DNA of 64,000 nucleotides from Corallium rubrum (Eukaryota > Cnidaria > Anthozoa > Scleralcyonacea > Coralliidae): NCBI GenBank assembly GCA_964035015.1, contig CAXIUP010000029.1, positions 33,501-97,500 of the forward strand, read 5' to 3'. Both the position numbers and the translations under genes were made by a program. Below, piece by piece: positions 33,426 through 43,800 of this stretch. Under the pieces are notes generated by a model. The model saw only the letters and a list, made by a program, of their open reading frames with translations. It made no database searches and was not told the DNA's origin. Within the stretch, counting starts at the first letter, position 1, and each line of letters starts with the position of its first letter.

Positions 33426-33576
33426 TGTAATATTTCAAGTATTCCAATAGATAAATGTATAAACACGTCTTCGCTTAAACACACACAAAACCACAGTGAC
33501 GTTTAATAAGACAATCACTAAATATAAACATATTCACCCACACATGGGTGGGGTGGGTGATGACATAAACACTACA
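33426..33576 (-). repeat. Gypsy 3' LTR
   Basis: Same 151 bases as the 5' LTR. A polypurine tract (AAAAGAAGGGAGTGA, minus strand) abuts it at about 33577-33591. Confidence 0.93.
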
Positions 33577-33672
33577 TCACTCCCTTCTTTTAAGTTTTTC
33601 TTTCTGTTAACAAAATATGAAAATATAGTTCGCAAGATTGTTTTGTATTTGTCATTGTTTTTTAGTTCATGT

Positions 33673-34463
33673 TTAACTGTCTGTATCAGTATAACGACTT
33701 GGAGGTCTCCTGCTTCTTGTCGGGTATCTGTTGGGTGTTTCTTGCTGTATTTGATTACCATTTGGAGAACAAAGTTGATTGTCATCTTGCGACGTTGATG
33801 ATGAGTGTTCCTCAGTTGAAGCTGGAGTGGACAGAAGTTTAAAATGGCTGCTATTTCGTGTGACATCTGTTTCATCATTTGAAGCAGTTATCATTGATCC
33901 TTTTCGTTTCTGTACCACCAATGGGTGTTTATCATAAGGTGTCCTAAGTTTTCCTTTGGCTTGATCTTGAACTAATACTGTGTCTCCTGGTTGAATAATA
34001 CAGTCAGAAGCGTTCCGAGTTCTCTCAGCATATGCCTTCATTTTCTCCTTGGCTGCATAATCTTTCTTTCGCATGGCTTCTTTGTCAAGGGCTGGTGCAT
34101 GGGTATCAGTGAGCTGGCTTTGAGGTAATCGTGTCCTTATTGGTCTTCCAAACAAGGCAGTTGCGGGTGGTATACCAGTTGTTGAATGCGGTGTGGCACG
34201 ATAATTGCGCAAAAAACAGTATAAATCTTGTTTCCACGAATCAGCAGTACGAAGGGCTTTCTTAAGAGTGCGCATGAACCGCTCCACTTCCCCATTGGCT
34301 TCAGGCCAGTAGGGCGTGACTTTACGATGATTAAAGCCAAGGTGCACAGCAAACTGTTTAAAATCTGTACTGTTAAAAGGCGGTCCATTGTCTGATCGGA
34401 GTAGGCGAGGTATTCCAAACGTTGAAAAAATTTGATCAAGATGTGGAATAACAGCCTTGAACC
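33673..34463 (-). pseudogene. Gypsy integrase, C-terminal part after an internal deletion
   Basis: In a frame different from Gag-Pol, the core resumes at VIPHLDQIF (about 34455) and reads LLRSDNGPPF (second catalytic Asp), then EANGEVERFMRTL (catalytic Glu), a GRPIRTRLP segment, and a C-terminal tail ending at 33673. The N-terminal HHCC zinc domain and the first catalytic Asp, normally about 120-140 residues between RNase H and this point, are absent. The junction is at about 34455-34465, where Gag-Pol reads ILRGSR. The copy therefore cannot make its own integrase. Confidence 0.85.
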
Positions 34464-37349
34464 TCGGAGTATGAGATCATCACTGTTTGACACGGTAAGT
34501 TCATGTTGTACGGACTTGAATATCTTGAGGGCTCGGAGATTGATTGGGCCTTGCAAACTGTCAAGCTTATACCACTGCTGGGTGCGGATAAGTTTAGCTA
34601 GGGCTTGTAACGTGTTGTCAGCTTTGGTTGCCTCTTTTATTGCATCAAGTGTAAGAGTTTTTGGCACTGCGTGTGTGGCAAGAAAATGGATGTAGCATTC
34701 AGCTGAAGTAGATGCTTTGTCGTTGCTTGTGGAACAACATTCAGGTATGTGGCGTGACATGTAGTCTGCAGGATTGCTTTTGCCTTCTCGATACATGACC
34801 GTGTAATCGTAGTTTTGCAGCTTGAATACCCAGTTGGCAATTCTTGCAGGTGGACTTGATCTGGGCTTGTTGAAGATAGATACAAGTGGTTTATGATCTG
34901 TTATAATGGTGAATTTAGTCCCTATGAGATAAAGACGGAAGTGGATGCAGCCCCAAGCAACAGCTAGTGCCTCTCGTTCTGTCTGTGAATAACGTTGTTC
35001 AACAGCATTCAGTGCCTTGCTAGCATAGGCAACAACCTTGCCTTTCTGTACAAGGATGGCACCTAAGCCAACTGGACTGGCATCAACGATAAGTTCAGGT
35101 GCCTGAGAAGTGTTGTAGTAGGTAGTGACAACGTCGGAACACAAGGCATTCTTTAGCATGGTTAGTGATTTGTCTTCAACTTCTCCCCAGTGCCATGGCA
35201 CCTCTTGATGTGTCAGCTTTCTGAGTGGGGCGACGATCGTTGCAAAGTTTGGAATATATCGCGAACAGTAGTTCGCAAGGCCGAGAAGGCTGGATAATTC
35301 TTTCTTATCTTTGGGTGCTGTGGTATTCTTGATGGCACTCACTTTCTTTGGATCAGGTGCAATTCCATCTTTGGAGAACACATGACCAAAGAATTCAACA
35401 GAATCTCGGTTAAACTGGCATTTCTCTTTGTTGAGGGTGATATTTCTTTCATCAAGCGCTTGGAAGACTCGTGTAAGATTTTCATCATGTTGCTCTTGGG
35501 TAACGCCATGAACCAGGATGTCATCAGAGATATTCAAAGCTCCAGGAATGTTTTGAAGAACCTCTCTGATAACATTCTGGAAAATTTCAGCAGCTGAGGA
35601 TATTCCGAAACTTAATCTCTTGTAGCGTCTTAGGCCAACGTGTGTGGAGAAGGTTGTAATGGACCGTGACTCTGGAGACAATTCGAGTTGATGATATCCA
35701 TGGTTTAAATCAAGTGTTGAAAAGACGGTTGAGCCATTGAGTTGTGCAATTATGTCATCCACAGTCGGGGTGATGTGACGCTCTCGTCGAATGGCTTTGT
35801 TTGGCGCTCTCATGTCCACACAAAGTCTTATTTTGGCAGGTGTTTTCGGTTTGGGAACAACCACCACAGGAGACACCCATGGTGTTGGGCCTTCCACTTC
35901 TTCAATGATGTCTAACTGTTGTAGACGTTCTAACTCTTGCTCGACTTGTTTCCGTTGATGAAAAGGGATTCGGCGATGTTGTTGTGCAAGCGGAGGAATG
36001 CTTTTATCGATGTGGAGTTTGACGGTTTTGTCTTTGACCTTGCCAATGCCATGAAAGAGGTGATCATATTTGTGTACAAGTGTATCGGCTACGGATGGCG
36101 TTGGATTGACTGTGTTTGCTATTTGTATAAGGCCAAGTTCACAAGCTGTTTGATAGCTAAGTAAGGAACCAGGGTTGCCACATACTACGTGGAAGTCAGC
36201 TATTGTAATCTTGGTTTTGGATTCAACTTCCGCGGTAAACATTCCAAGGAGGCGAAGAGGTTTGTCCGTTCCATAAGCTTTGATGTTTGTTTTGTCGCAT
36301 TTCAATGTTGGAATTTTCTTGATTGTATTAAAATCGTGTTCATCGAGAATGTTAACGCTAGCCCCAGAGTCAACTAAAACATTAAGAGAAGTCCCATGAA
36401 CGAGAATTGTCGTAGTTGGCAGGGTTTCGTTGTTGTTGGAATGAGCCGCTTTTTTCGCTTTATTGAGACTGAAAACGAAACTATCATCTGATGACTCACC
36501 GGAAGTACCCAATTGCTCTGCGGAGGTCAAACAATGCTCACAACGAGATGTAGGGTAAGAGTCCGTGATTTGCTGCACGCTTTTCTCTTTCGACTTTGAT
36601 TTACAAACACGGGCGAAATGATTAAGCTTGCCACAATTGTCGCACGTCTTACCTTTTGCTGGACAAGTGGTCGTATGGGGATAGGACCCTCCACAAAAAT
36701 AGCAAGTTCCGCTTGGTTTACGTTTTGAAGTGTCACGGCGTCGTCGCTCGTCATGTTGAAACGTTCGGTCTTGTACACGATTGACCAAATCTTCGTTACT
36801 TTGCAGTGGTTGCTCGATGTCTGCGGCTTGCTTATTCGCCAGTTCCATTGCTCTCCCAGCGTCTAACAGATCCTTTAGCGACCAGTCGGAATGTTGTAAT
36901 GCACGACGGCGAAGTTTACGCGATAAACATGATTGAATTATCTGTGTTTTGATTTCTTTGTCTTTGTGGTCGAAATCACACGGCATTGCTAAGTGCTGTA
37001 GTCTTGTGTGATAGGTATCCAGCGACTCATCCTGTTGCTGTTTCGCTTGACGGAAGCAATACGTTGAAAATTCAGAATTCGTTGAGCGAGAAAAATGTGA
37101 ATTTAAAGCGTCAATTGCAGCTTTGTAGTCGGTGTCTTCGCCAGTATTTGGTAAGGTGTCAAATATGTCGTTTAGTTCTTCGCCACCATAATGCAGGAGT
37201 AGAGCACGCTTTCTTTTCATGTCCTCTTTGATGTTTAGGCAAGTCACCATGTTTTCAAACCTTCGCAACCACTTCTTCCAGCGAACTGCTGTGGAGGACG
37301 TTTCAGCATGGACATCAAAAGGAGGGAATGTTGGCAGTGACGACGCCAT
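34464..37349 (-). CDS. Gypsy Gag-Pol (Gag, protease, RT, RNase H)
   Basis: One frame from ATG 37349, MASSLPTFPPFDV. Gag helical region about residues 1-200; zinc knuckles near 215-250 (CYFCGG...C, then CDNCGKLNHFARVC); aspartic protease with VDSGASVN near 325; RT about 430-680 with LDLNHGYHQ, LSFGISSA and the catalytic box NISDD near 605, a variant I regard as normal for this invertebrate Gypsy lineage; RNase H about 755-870 (IVDASPVGLGAIL, ITDHKPLV, NPADYMSRH). Gag packages RNA, protease processes the polyprotein, RT/RNase H makes cDNA. The frame is intact until about residue 960, where it enters the deleted integrase and shifts frame. Confidence 0.93.
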
Positions 37350-37488
37350 TTGGCGGGAGATGAATAGACTTTCTCGATCCTCTGCCTTCGAATATAAATC
37401 TCACGGATAAACTCGGATGATTAAATAAATTGTGTTCTGATGTCCCGTGCAGTATATAAGTATAAAATCCTCGATGCCTCGTCGCCAA

Positions 37489-37639
37489 TGTAATATTTCA
37501 AGTATTCCAATAGATAAATGTATAAACACGTCTTCGCTTAAACACACACAAAACCACAGTGACGTTTAATAAGACAATCACTAAATATAAACATATTCAC
37601 CCACACATGGGTGGGGTGGGTGATGACATAAACACTACA
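37489..37639 (-). repeat. Gypsy 5' LTR
   Basis: Short 151-bp LTR, identical as read to the 3' LTR. The putative primer-binding site (TTGGCGACGAGGC on the minus strand) follows directly; the matching tRNA was not determined. Confidence 0.93.
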
Positions 37640-37683
37640 ATAGCCATCCCAATTTGCTCAAAAACGGCTAATAATACCAGTTA

Positions 37684-38285
37684 CAGTGGAACCCCGTTAA
37701 TACGGTCACCAACGGGCCATAACAATTTGGCCGTATTAACGGGGTAGGGTCAAATTTCATGACTGTTCTCTTTCAAGTAATGTCATGACAGTTTTTATTA
37801 CAGTCGCACTTCTAAACAACAATTTACTTTAAACGGAGCCAAACATAACTAAATAAGAACTGAACATAAATAAACATAACTGAATTTCACAAGCAAAAAC
37901 CAACAGCTATATGTCAGGATTTTAAAAAGAAATCTGTGACTTTTGATTGACTTTTCTTGTGTTCAAGCCAATCACTTTGCATCTGGCAAATAACTTTTGA
38001 GAGGTCGTTTGCTGTATTAGAGTTTCCCCTAGACTCCAGAAAACGCAAAACGTCCTCAAGGCTAGCTATTGCTTCTCGATAAGAGGTCAGTTTCGGTATT
38101 GATACTGAAACTTGTTGAACTCCTTCATCATTTGCCTCGTTGTCCTCGTCATTATCGTCAACAGCTGCTTGATCCTTGCCCACTTGACGAAAAAAAATAT
38201 CTTCCCAAGTTAGTTTCTGGATAATTTCTTTTAGGATACCACTTTCCATCCAGGCTTTGCGTTGACTGAAATATTGGCATGGCAA
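37684..38285 (-). mobile_element. pogo/Tigger transposon remnant
   Basis: A terminal repeat begins after TA at 37682-37683: CAGTGGAACCCCGTTAATAC, with an inverted inner partner CCGTATTAACGGGG (about 37728), as in Tigger elements. The minus-strand frame 38285-37914 has AWMESGI, close to the end of a pogo DDE domain, followed by the typical C-terminus: acidic stretch, LTSYREAIASLEDVLRFLES and a final KVTDFF. The catalytic domain is missing, so this is an internally deleted or truncated copy. I did not find the opposite terminal repeat. Confidence 0.75.
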
Positions 38286-39243
38286 TGTTGATCTATCTGA
38301 ATTTAATAATCATGCGAGTGCAACAGTATGACTTGATAAAAAAGTGAAATAAACAAAATAAGTGCAAAAGCTTTCATGCTGAGGTGGTGACCATTTTTCC
38401 AGTTTTCCGTATAATAAAATGGTATTTAATAGCAATAATTCCAAAAACTAGTTTCTAGGTAAATACCACAACAACTACTGTAGGACAGTACCAATTAATG
38501 AAAATGGAATTATGCAAGGTTTTTGTTTGAATTTGGCAATATCAGATACTGCAAAAAGACTATAATTGAGCTACTAAACCAGAAAGTAGCCACACTGCTT
38601 GACTGTAGAATGGATGAACTGCCCAAAGTTTCAATTTCTATGCCTTAAATTATATTTTTAAATAATATATTTAAAATAATATATTTTATGGAAATGGTAC
38701 TTGGCTATAGTTTCTCAGTCTTACTCTATGGTTAGGTTCTCTGTTGGAGTAAAAGTTTCAAAATAGCCTCAGTGGCCTGCATACTGGCCACTTCATGCCC
38801 CAAAAAACATTGAAATATACTGTAGGGTGATTCCTCAGGTAGAGGAGAGACAATAAACATAAACTATGTTACTACAACATCTAACATTATCTTCTTAAGA
38901 CTTCGGATCTTAAACCATCATGAATTGTCTATACTGTATTGCTTTAAGTTTATTGAATAAACTCGTGAGTGATCTATGATCTCTCCTTACATGAAATACA
39001 CAAATAGGAAGAGAAACATTCTTTAGAGAAACCTACTGTACAGTACATGTATCTTTATAAAAAACCCTAGCAATTTTAATGTAAAATGAATATTAACGAC
39101 CCCATTTCTTGATAATTATTTGTTAATAAATTATAAAAACATAAACAAACTAGTAAGCAATAGGCGGCATATATACTTCAGTTCTTACTTGAAGTACTTA
39201 CTTGAGCCATTGGTTAATCATTGTATTTGTAACTAGTTTACAT
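38286..39243. other. no gene seen
   Basis: AT-rich non-coding DNA without recognised repeats on either strand. Confidence 0.4.
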
Positions 39244-39459
39244 TTACCATTACCATTACCATTACCATTACCATTACCATTACCATTACCATTACCATTA
39301 CCATTACCATTACCATTACCATTACCATTACCATTACCATTACCATTACCATTACCATTACCATTACCATTACCATTACCATTACCATTACCATTACCAT
39401 TACCATTACCATTACCATTACCATTACCATTACCATTACCATTACCATTACCATTACCA
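39244..39459. repeat. hexanucleotide microsatellite (TTACCA)n, about 36 units
   Basis: A virtually perfect array of the 6-mer. Its lack of stops produces long but meaningless open frames on both strands (Pro-Leu, Gly-Asn, Val-Met repeats). Confidence 0.97.
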
Positions 39460-39944
39460 ATCTGAGTATTTCCAACAAGTTGCCATTCTATCACAAGGTG
39501 CATTTACATATTATACGTCCTCAATGATTCATTATAAACCGATGCAATTAATGGTACAAAAGTATCATTTATGTGCCTTGTTTATTACAGTATGTACAGC
39601 TAATAACTACAAACAAAAACCTAGCTGTGCGAATTTCCAACAAATATTATTACAGTGTATGTGCTTCCTGTTCTTTCAAATGCATGAAAATAATATGGAT
39701 TTTTCACATGAAAACTCAGACTTAAATAAAGCCGCATGCTGAACAAGTTCAGTGCTTGGTTATATATTTTTGACAACCTGGCTAAAATGATTTACCTTTC
39801 ATTTCATTTCATTTCATTCAGGACGAGCAGTTTTCGCTACAAGGCTGTTCTTTCAAGGCCAGTTCCTTCTGCAATATCCAGGGGAGTTAATTTCTGTAAA
39901 AGAAGCAGGAAAGAGAGAAAAGGATGACAGAAGTGAAAAAATAT

Positions 39945-40430
39945 GGTGTAATGTTACACTGCCGAAAGGGTAAATTGACTATACGTTGGTGTAAAACTAC
40001 ACCAAAAACTGGTGTAATCTAACCTTTCAACCGTGTAAAATTACACTAGAAGTGTGTCTTTACACTGTATTGGTGTAAAATAGCTTGCAGCTGTGTGGAC
40101 ACCATCTTGGTGTGAATCTACACTTGGAGAGTAAACTTGCACCAAAACATGTTCTTTTACACCAATACAGTGTAAATTAGCTTGCAGCTGTGTGGACACC
40201 ATCTTGGTGTAAATTCACACTTGGAGAGTAAACTTGCACCAAAACATGTTCTTTTGTAAATTAGCTTGCAGCTGTGTGTACACCATCTTGGTGTAAATTT
40301 ACACTTGGAGAGTAAACTTACACCAAAACATGTTCTTTTACACTGTGAGTGTGAAATAGCTGGCAGCTGTGTGGACACTATCGTGGTGTAAATTTACACT
40401 TGGAGGGTAAACTTAATACACTAAAACAAC
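39945..40430. repeat. four-unit tandem repeat of about 97 bp with TGTAAATTTACA palindromes
   Basis: Units start with AGCTTGCAGCTGTGTGG at about 40082, 40179, 40263 and 40358 (the third spacing is shortened by a deletion). Each contains CACCATCTTGGTGTAAA, ACTTGGAGAGTAAACTT and ACCAAAACATGTTCTTTTAC. GTGTAAA/TTTACAC half-sites throughout allow many hairpins. Non-coding. Confidence 0.85.
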
Positions 40431-40801
40431 TTCTTGTTTAACTGACAGGGAGTAAAAGTATAGTAGCTACAATGGAGAATAAACATTAAAAAGTATAGTA
40501 GTATAAAAAAGTTAACTGGTTTTACTACTAGTTGAAAATTAACAATATTGTACAACTAGAATTTACAATAAGAAATCACTATTGTGGTTACATTAAATTA
40601 TTTAGTAAAAACTCATTGAAAAAGTTCATTCACAAAAATTAAAACCTTAGTGGGGACTTTTAATAAATATTTGCATTTTTCGAATAACTGCCTATGTTCT
40701 TAGTTGACCCATATTAAGAAAAAACCCCAAAACAAATTCAGAAGAATTACAAATAAAAAAAATTGCAGTAGTGGAATACAGTAACTAGCTATTTACAATA
40801 G

Positions 40802-43800
40802 TTAATTATTTTTTTTCAACTTATGGCATTTTTCAATGTTATTCAACTTTGCTTTGATATTGTTCTGGATTTCTTTGTCAATCACCAGGTGAAATCTTTT
40901 CATTATTAGTCCTGCAATACAAAGTGTGTGGACATAATGAATTACTTACTACTACCAGTAATTGGAAAGCCTTGTCCTCAGCAATATAATAATTTAAAAT
41001 CTTAGACAGTATTCTATATGCTAAAGTTAAAAATCATTGTACAAGGAAGCTTAATTTAAAATTACTTGAATGAAAACCTGAGCTTCAAAGTTATAATACT
41101 TGGGTGCCAAATTTAAAAAAATGATTATATGACTGGCAATAATGTCTTAATTTTAGGCTTAGCATTATTTATCTAAATTCATTATTTAGAAATGTATTTA
41201 TATGAGCTAAACAATCTATGGATTATTTAACAAACAATTAAATAATCCATACATTATTTGTTTCAAGGGAATGTTTGTAAATAATTTCCAAGTATGAAAA
41301 TAACCATTAAATATGTAGTAAATAACCCAGGAATGGTTTGTAAATAATATGATTAAATCAGGATAATTTGATTACTTAATAAATAATCCATGTATTATAA
41401 ATAAGTTTTGTGGAAACACCACGTAAAATATTTCTTTGCTAAGCTTTCGGCCTGTTGACTCAGGCCTTCATCAGAGCAAAGCTTAGCAAAGAAATCTTTT
41501 ATGTGGTATTTCCACAAAACTTATTTATATTACATTATTGCCATGAAAACTTCCAAAGAATTAATCCATGTATTGTTTGAATAAACCATAGATTATATAG
41601 TAATTAATCCACTCTACCCACTAGCCCATCTCATTCCACCCGCAACTCAGAGAAACAAACTAAACTGAACATCAAATTGGTGAAGCCAAAAATTTAGAAG
41701 TAAATTTTAAATCTGGATTACTTATTAATCAAATCATTCTGAAATTATTTATAAACAATCACTGGATTATTTACTAAATAATCCTTTAGTAAACTGAAGG
41801 CCACAGCTTCAAATCCCAGCCGCAGTTGAGTAAAGTTTTTCTCCAGTTACCCAGTAATTTTTCGTCATTCGGAGTACCTACCGAATATCATTATTTGCCA
41901 CCTGAGTTTGCTGTCCCATAATACAGATATTTATTCCAACAACATAACTACAATCATGGCCATAAACAATTGGGACAGCAGTGCAAATGAAGAGTCTTGT
42001 AGCCTCACACAAGAACTATAATATATCGCCTTGAATCCTTACCTAACAATCCCTCCCCTCCCCCCTCCATCAATGTTGTTTCAGTTTATAGTTGGTGTGA
42101 TATAACGACAAAAAAGAGCAATAAAATGGCAACATTGAAGGGGGGGAAGGGGGGGGGGGGGACTTCGCATGCGTAGTGTTTTTTACGGACTGTCCTAGGG
42201 TTTTTGGCCATGATTGTCTGTATAGAGATTCTCCTCGATTCGTTGCATTTTTACGACATTTTAAAGAAGAAAAGGTATTATTGGTCTGTATATCGTTATA
42301 CAAAAGTTTACTACGATCATAAAATGTTTTTTTCTTGGCTGCATATTTTATTTCGACTTTGTTATTTTCTCTTCACTACTTTTTCATGCGAGGCATTCAA
42401 AAGCAGTTAACTTTAAATTACCGTTCATTTAAGATATTTCTTGTTCATCAAAGTTCTATTGGCTTGGTACATGGAAATTTGTTATCATACATGTCGGATT
42501 TCCTCATTTAACTTAAGACGGAAGTGCGTTGAATGTGTTGCGTGTTTTGAAGTGGAAAGTCTGTGCACACCATTGTCCTTTTAGTGAGGCAAGACCAACA
42601 TGGACGACTTACATGGAAGACGTCAACGAATGATTTATTTGATAACGTACAGTCGAGCTAATATATAAATGTTTCCAACAAGGCAGAGTTTTGCCGAAGC
42701 AGTTTTGCAAGCGTGGGCTTTGCATGGTGTTGAACGGATTCACTGGGTCGTATCATTAGAACCTCACGCTTTATGTGATGAAGAGGACGGGGAGCTCAAT
42801 CGTTGGCACTATCACATGGCAATAAAGTTGTCAAAGAAGTCCCGCTGGTTACGCGTTCGTAAATGTTTAGATGAAACATTTGGGGCAAAAGTTAATTTCA
42901 GCGATAGGCACACTACATACTATAGTGCATATACATATGCGACGAAGAAGGACAGTGAAGCGTTACTCTCCAAACCACCCAGATCTTTCCAACCCAGCAA
43001 GAACTGAGAGTACAATAGCGAGAAGGAAGACGAAAGCACATCAACGGCAGGGAAACAGAAAGGAAAGACCCAAAGGGAAGGAGGCCTGACCGTCTATGAT
43101 GTTTCGGAAATTATTCAGCAGAAGAAGATAAGTAAGCGGTTAGAGTTGGTTTGTTTGTTTTGCCCTTGAGCAAAAACGAGAGGGCAAAACATCTTTGGCT
43201 GAGTTTATTGCAAACAAAGGCTCGAACGCGGTAGAAGAAGCGCTTGCCATAGCCAAGGAGTTTTCGGAGGCCGAGGAAAAGATGGTACGCGCAAAGAAAA
43301 CGAGACTGGACCTTCTACGTGACGCCAAAGATTCCGTGTGTGTAGATGGTTGCACAGGTCGATGGCAAAATGCCGCCACAGAAGTCGTTCGGAACCATGG
43401 TATCGATGTATCAGCATTTTGCACTGCTATCTATACAGCCCTTGACAAAGGCCGGGGGAAGTATCAAAACGTGTATGTACATGGCCCAGCAAATACTGGA
43501 AAGACTTTTATTCTATCCCCCCTCAAGACCATTTACAAAGTATCTTGCAATCCAGCAACAGGCTCATTCGCATGGATGGGCACGGAAGAGGCTGAAGTAA
43601 TCCTTCTAAACTACTTTCGATGGTGTCCAACAACAATCGCATGGGCAGATTTGTTGCAGGCATTGAAGGGGGATATAGTCCATTTGCCTGCACCGAAAAA
43701 TTTTTGTAAGCGTGATTTGGAACTGAATAGCGATACACCATTCTTCGCAACGGCCGACGCTCCAATCACGCTAATAAAGTCCGGCTCCATCGACAGAGTT

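Larger units (their letters stand above)
33426..37639 (-). mobile_element. Gypsy (Ty3-type) LTR retrotransposon, 4214 bp, very young
   Basis: Two 151-bp LTRs read as identical to each other (33426-33576 and 37489-37639), start TGTAATATTTC and end ACTACA. The 5-bp target duplication ATAGC lies at 33421-33425 and 37640-37644. On the minus strand the 5' LTR is followed by TTGGCGACGAGGC, the likely primer-binding site, and the 3' LTR is preceded by the purine tract AAAAGAAGGGAGTGA. Identical LTRs mean insertion very recently. Despite this, part of the integrase is deleted. It inserted 40 bp from a Tigger terminal repeat. Confidence 0.95.

Noticed and set aside
35535-35560. ISDD at the Gypsy RT active site considered as a dead catalytic box
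   Set aside because: The two Asp are kept, and I regard this form as normal for this invertebrate Gypsy lineage, so not evidence of inactivation.
39198-39503. Long open frames of dipeptide repeats
   Set aside because: Produced by the stop-free (TTACCA)n microsatellite.
43140-43200. Programmed frameshift between the HUH and SF3 parts of Rep
   Set aside because: There is also an upstream TGA, and no convincing slippery site with a pseudoknot was seen, so decay is the simpler explanation.
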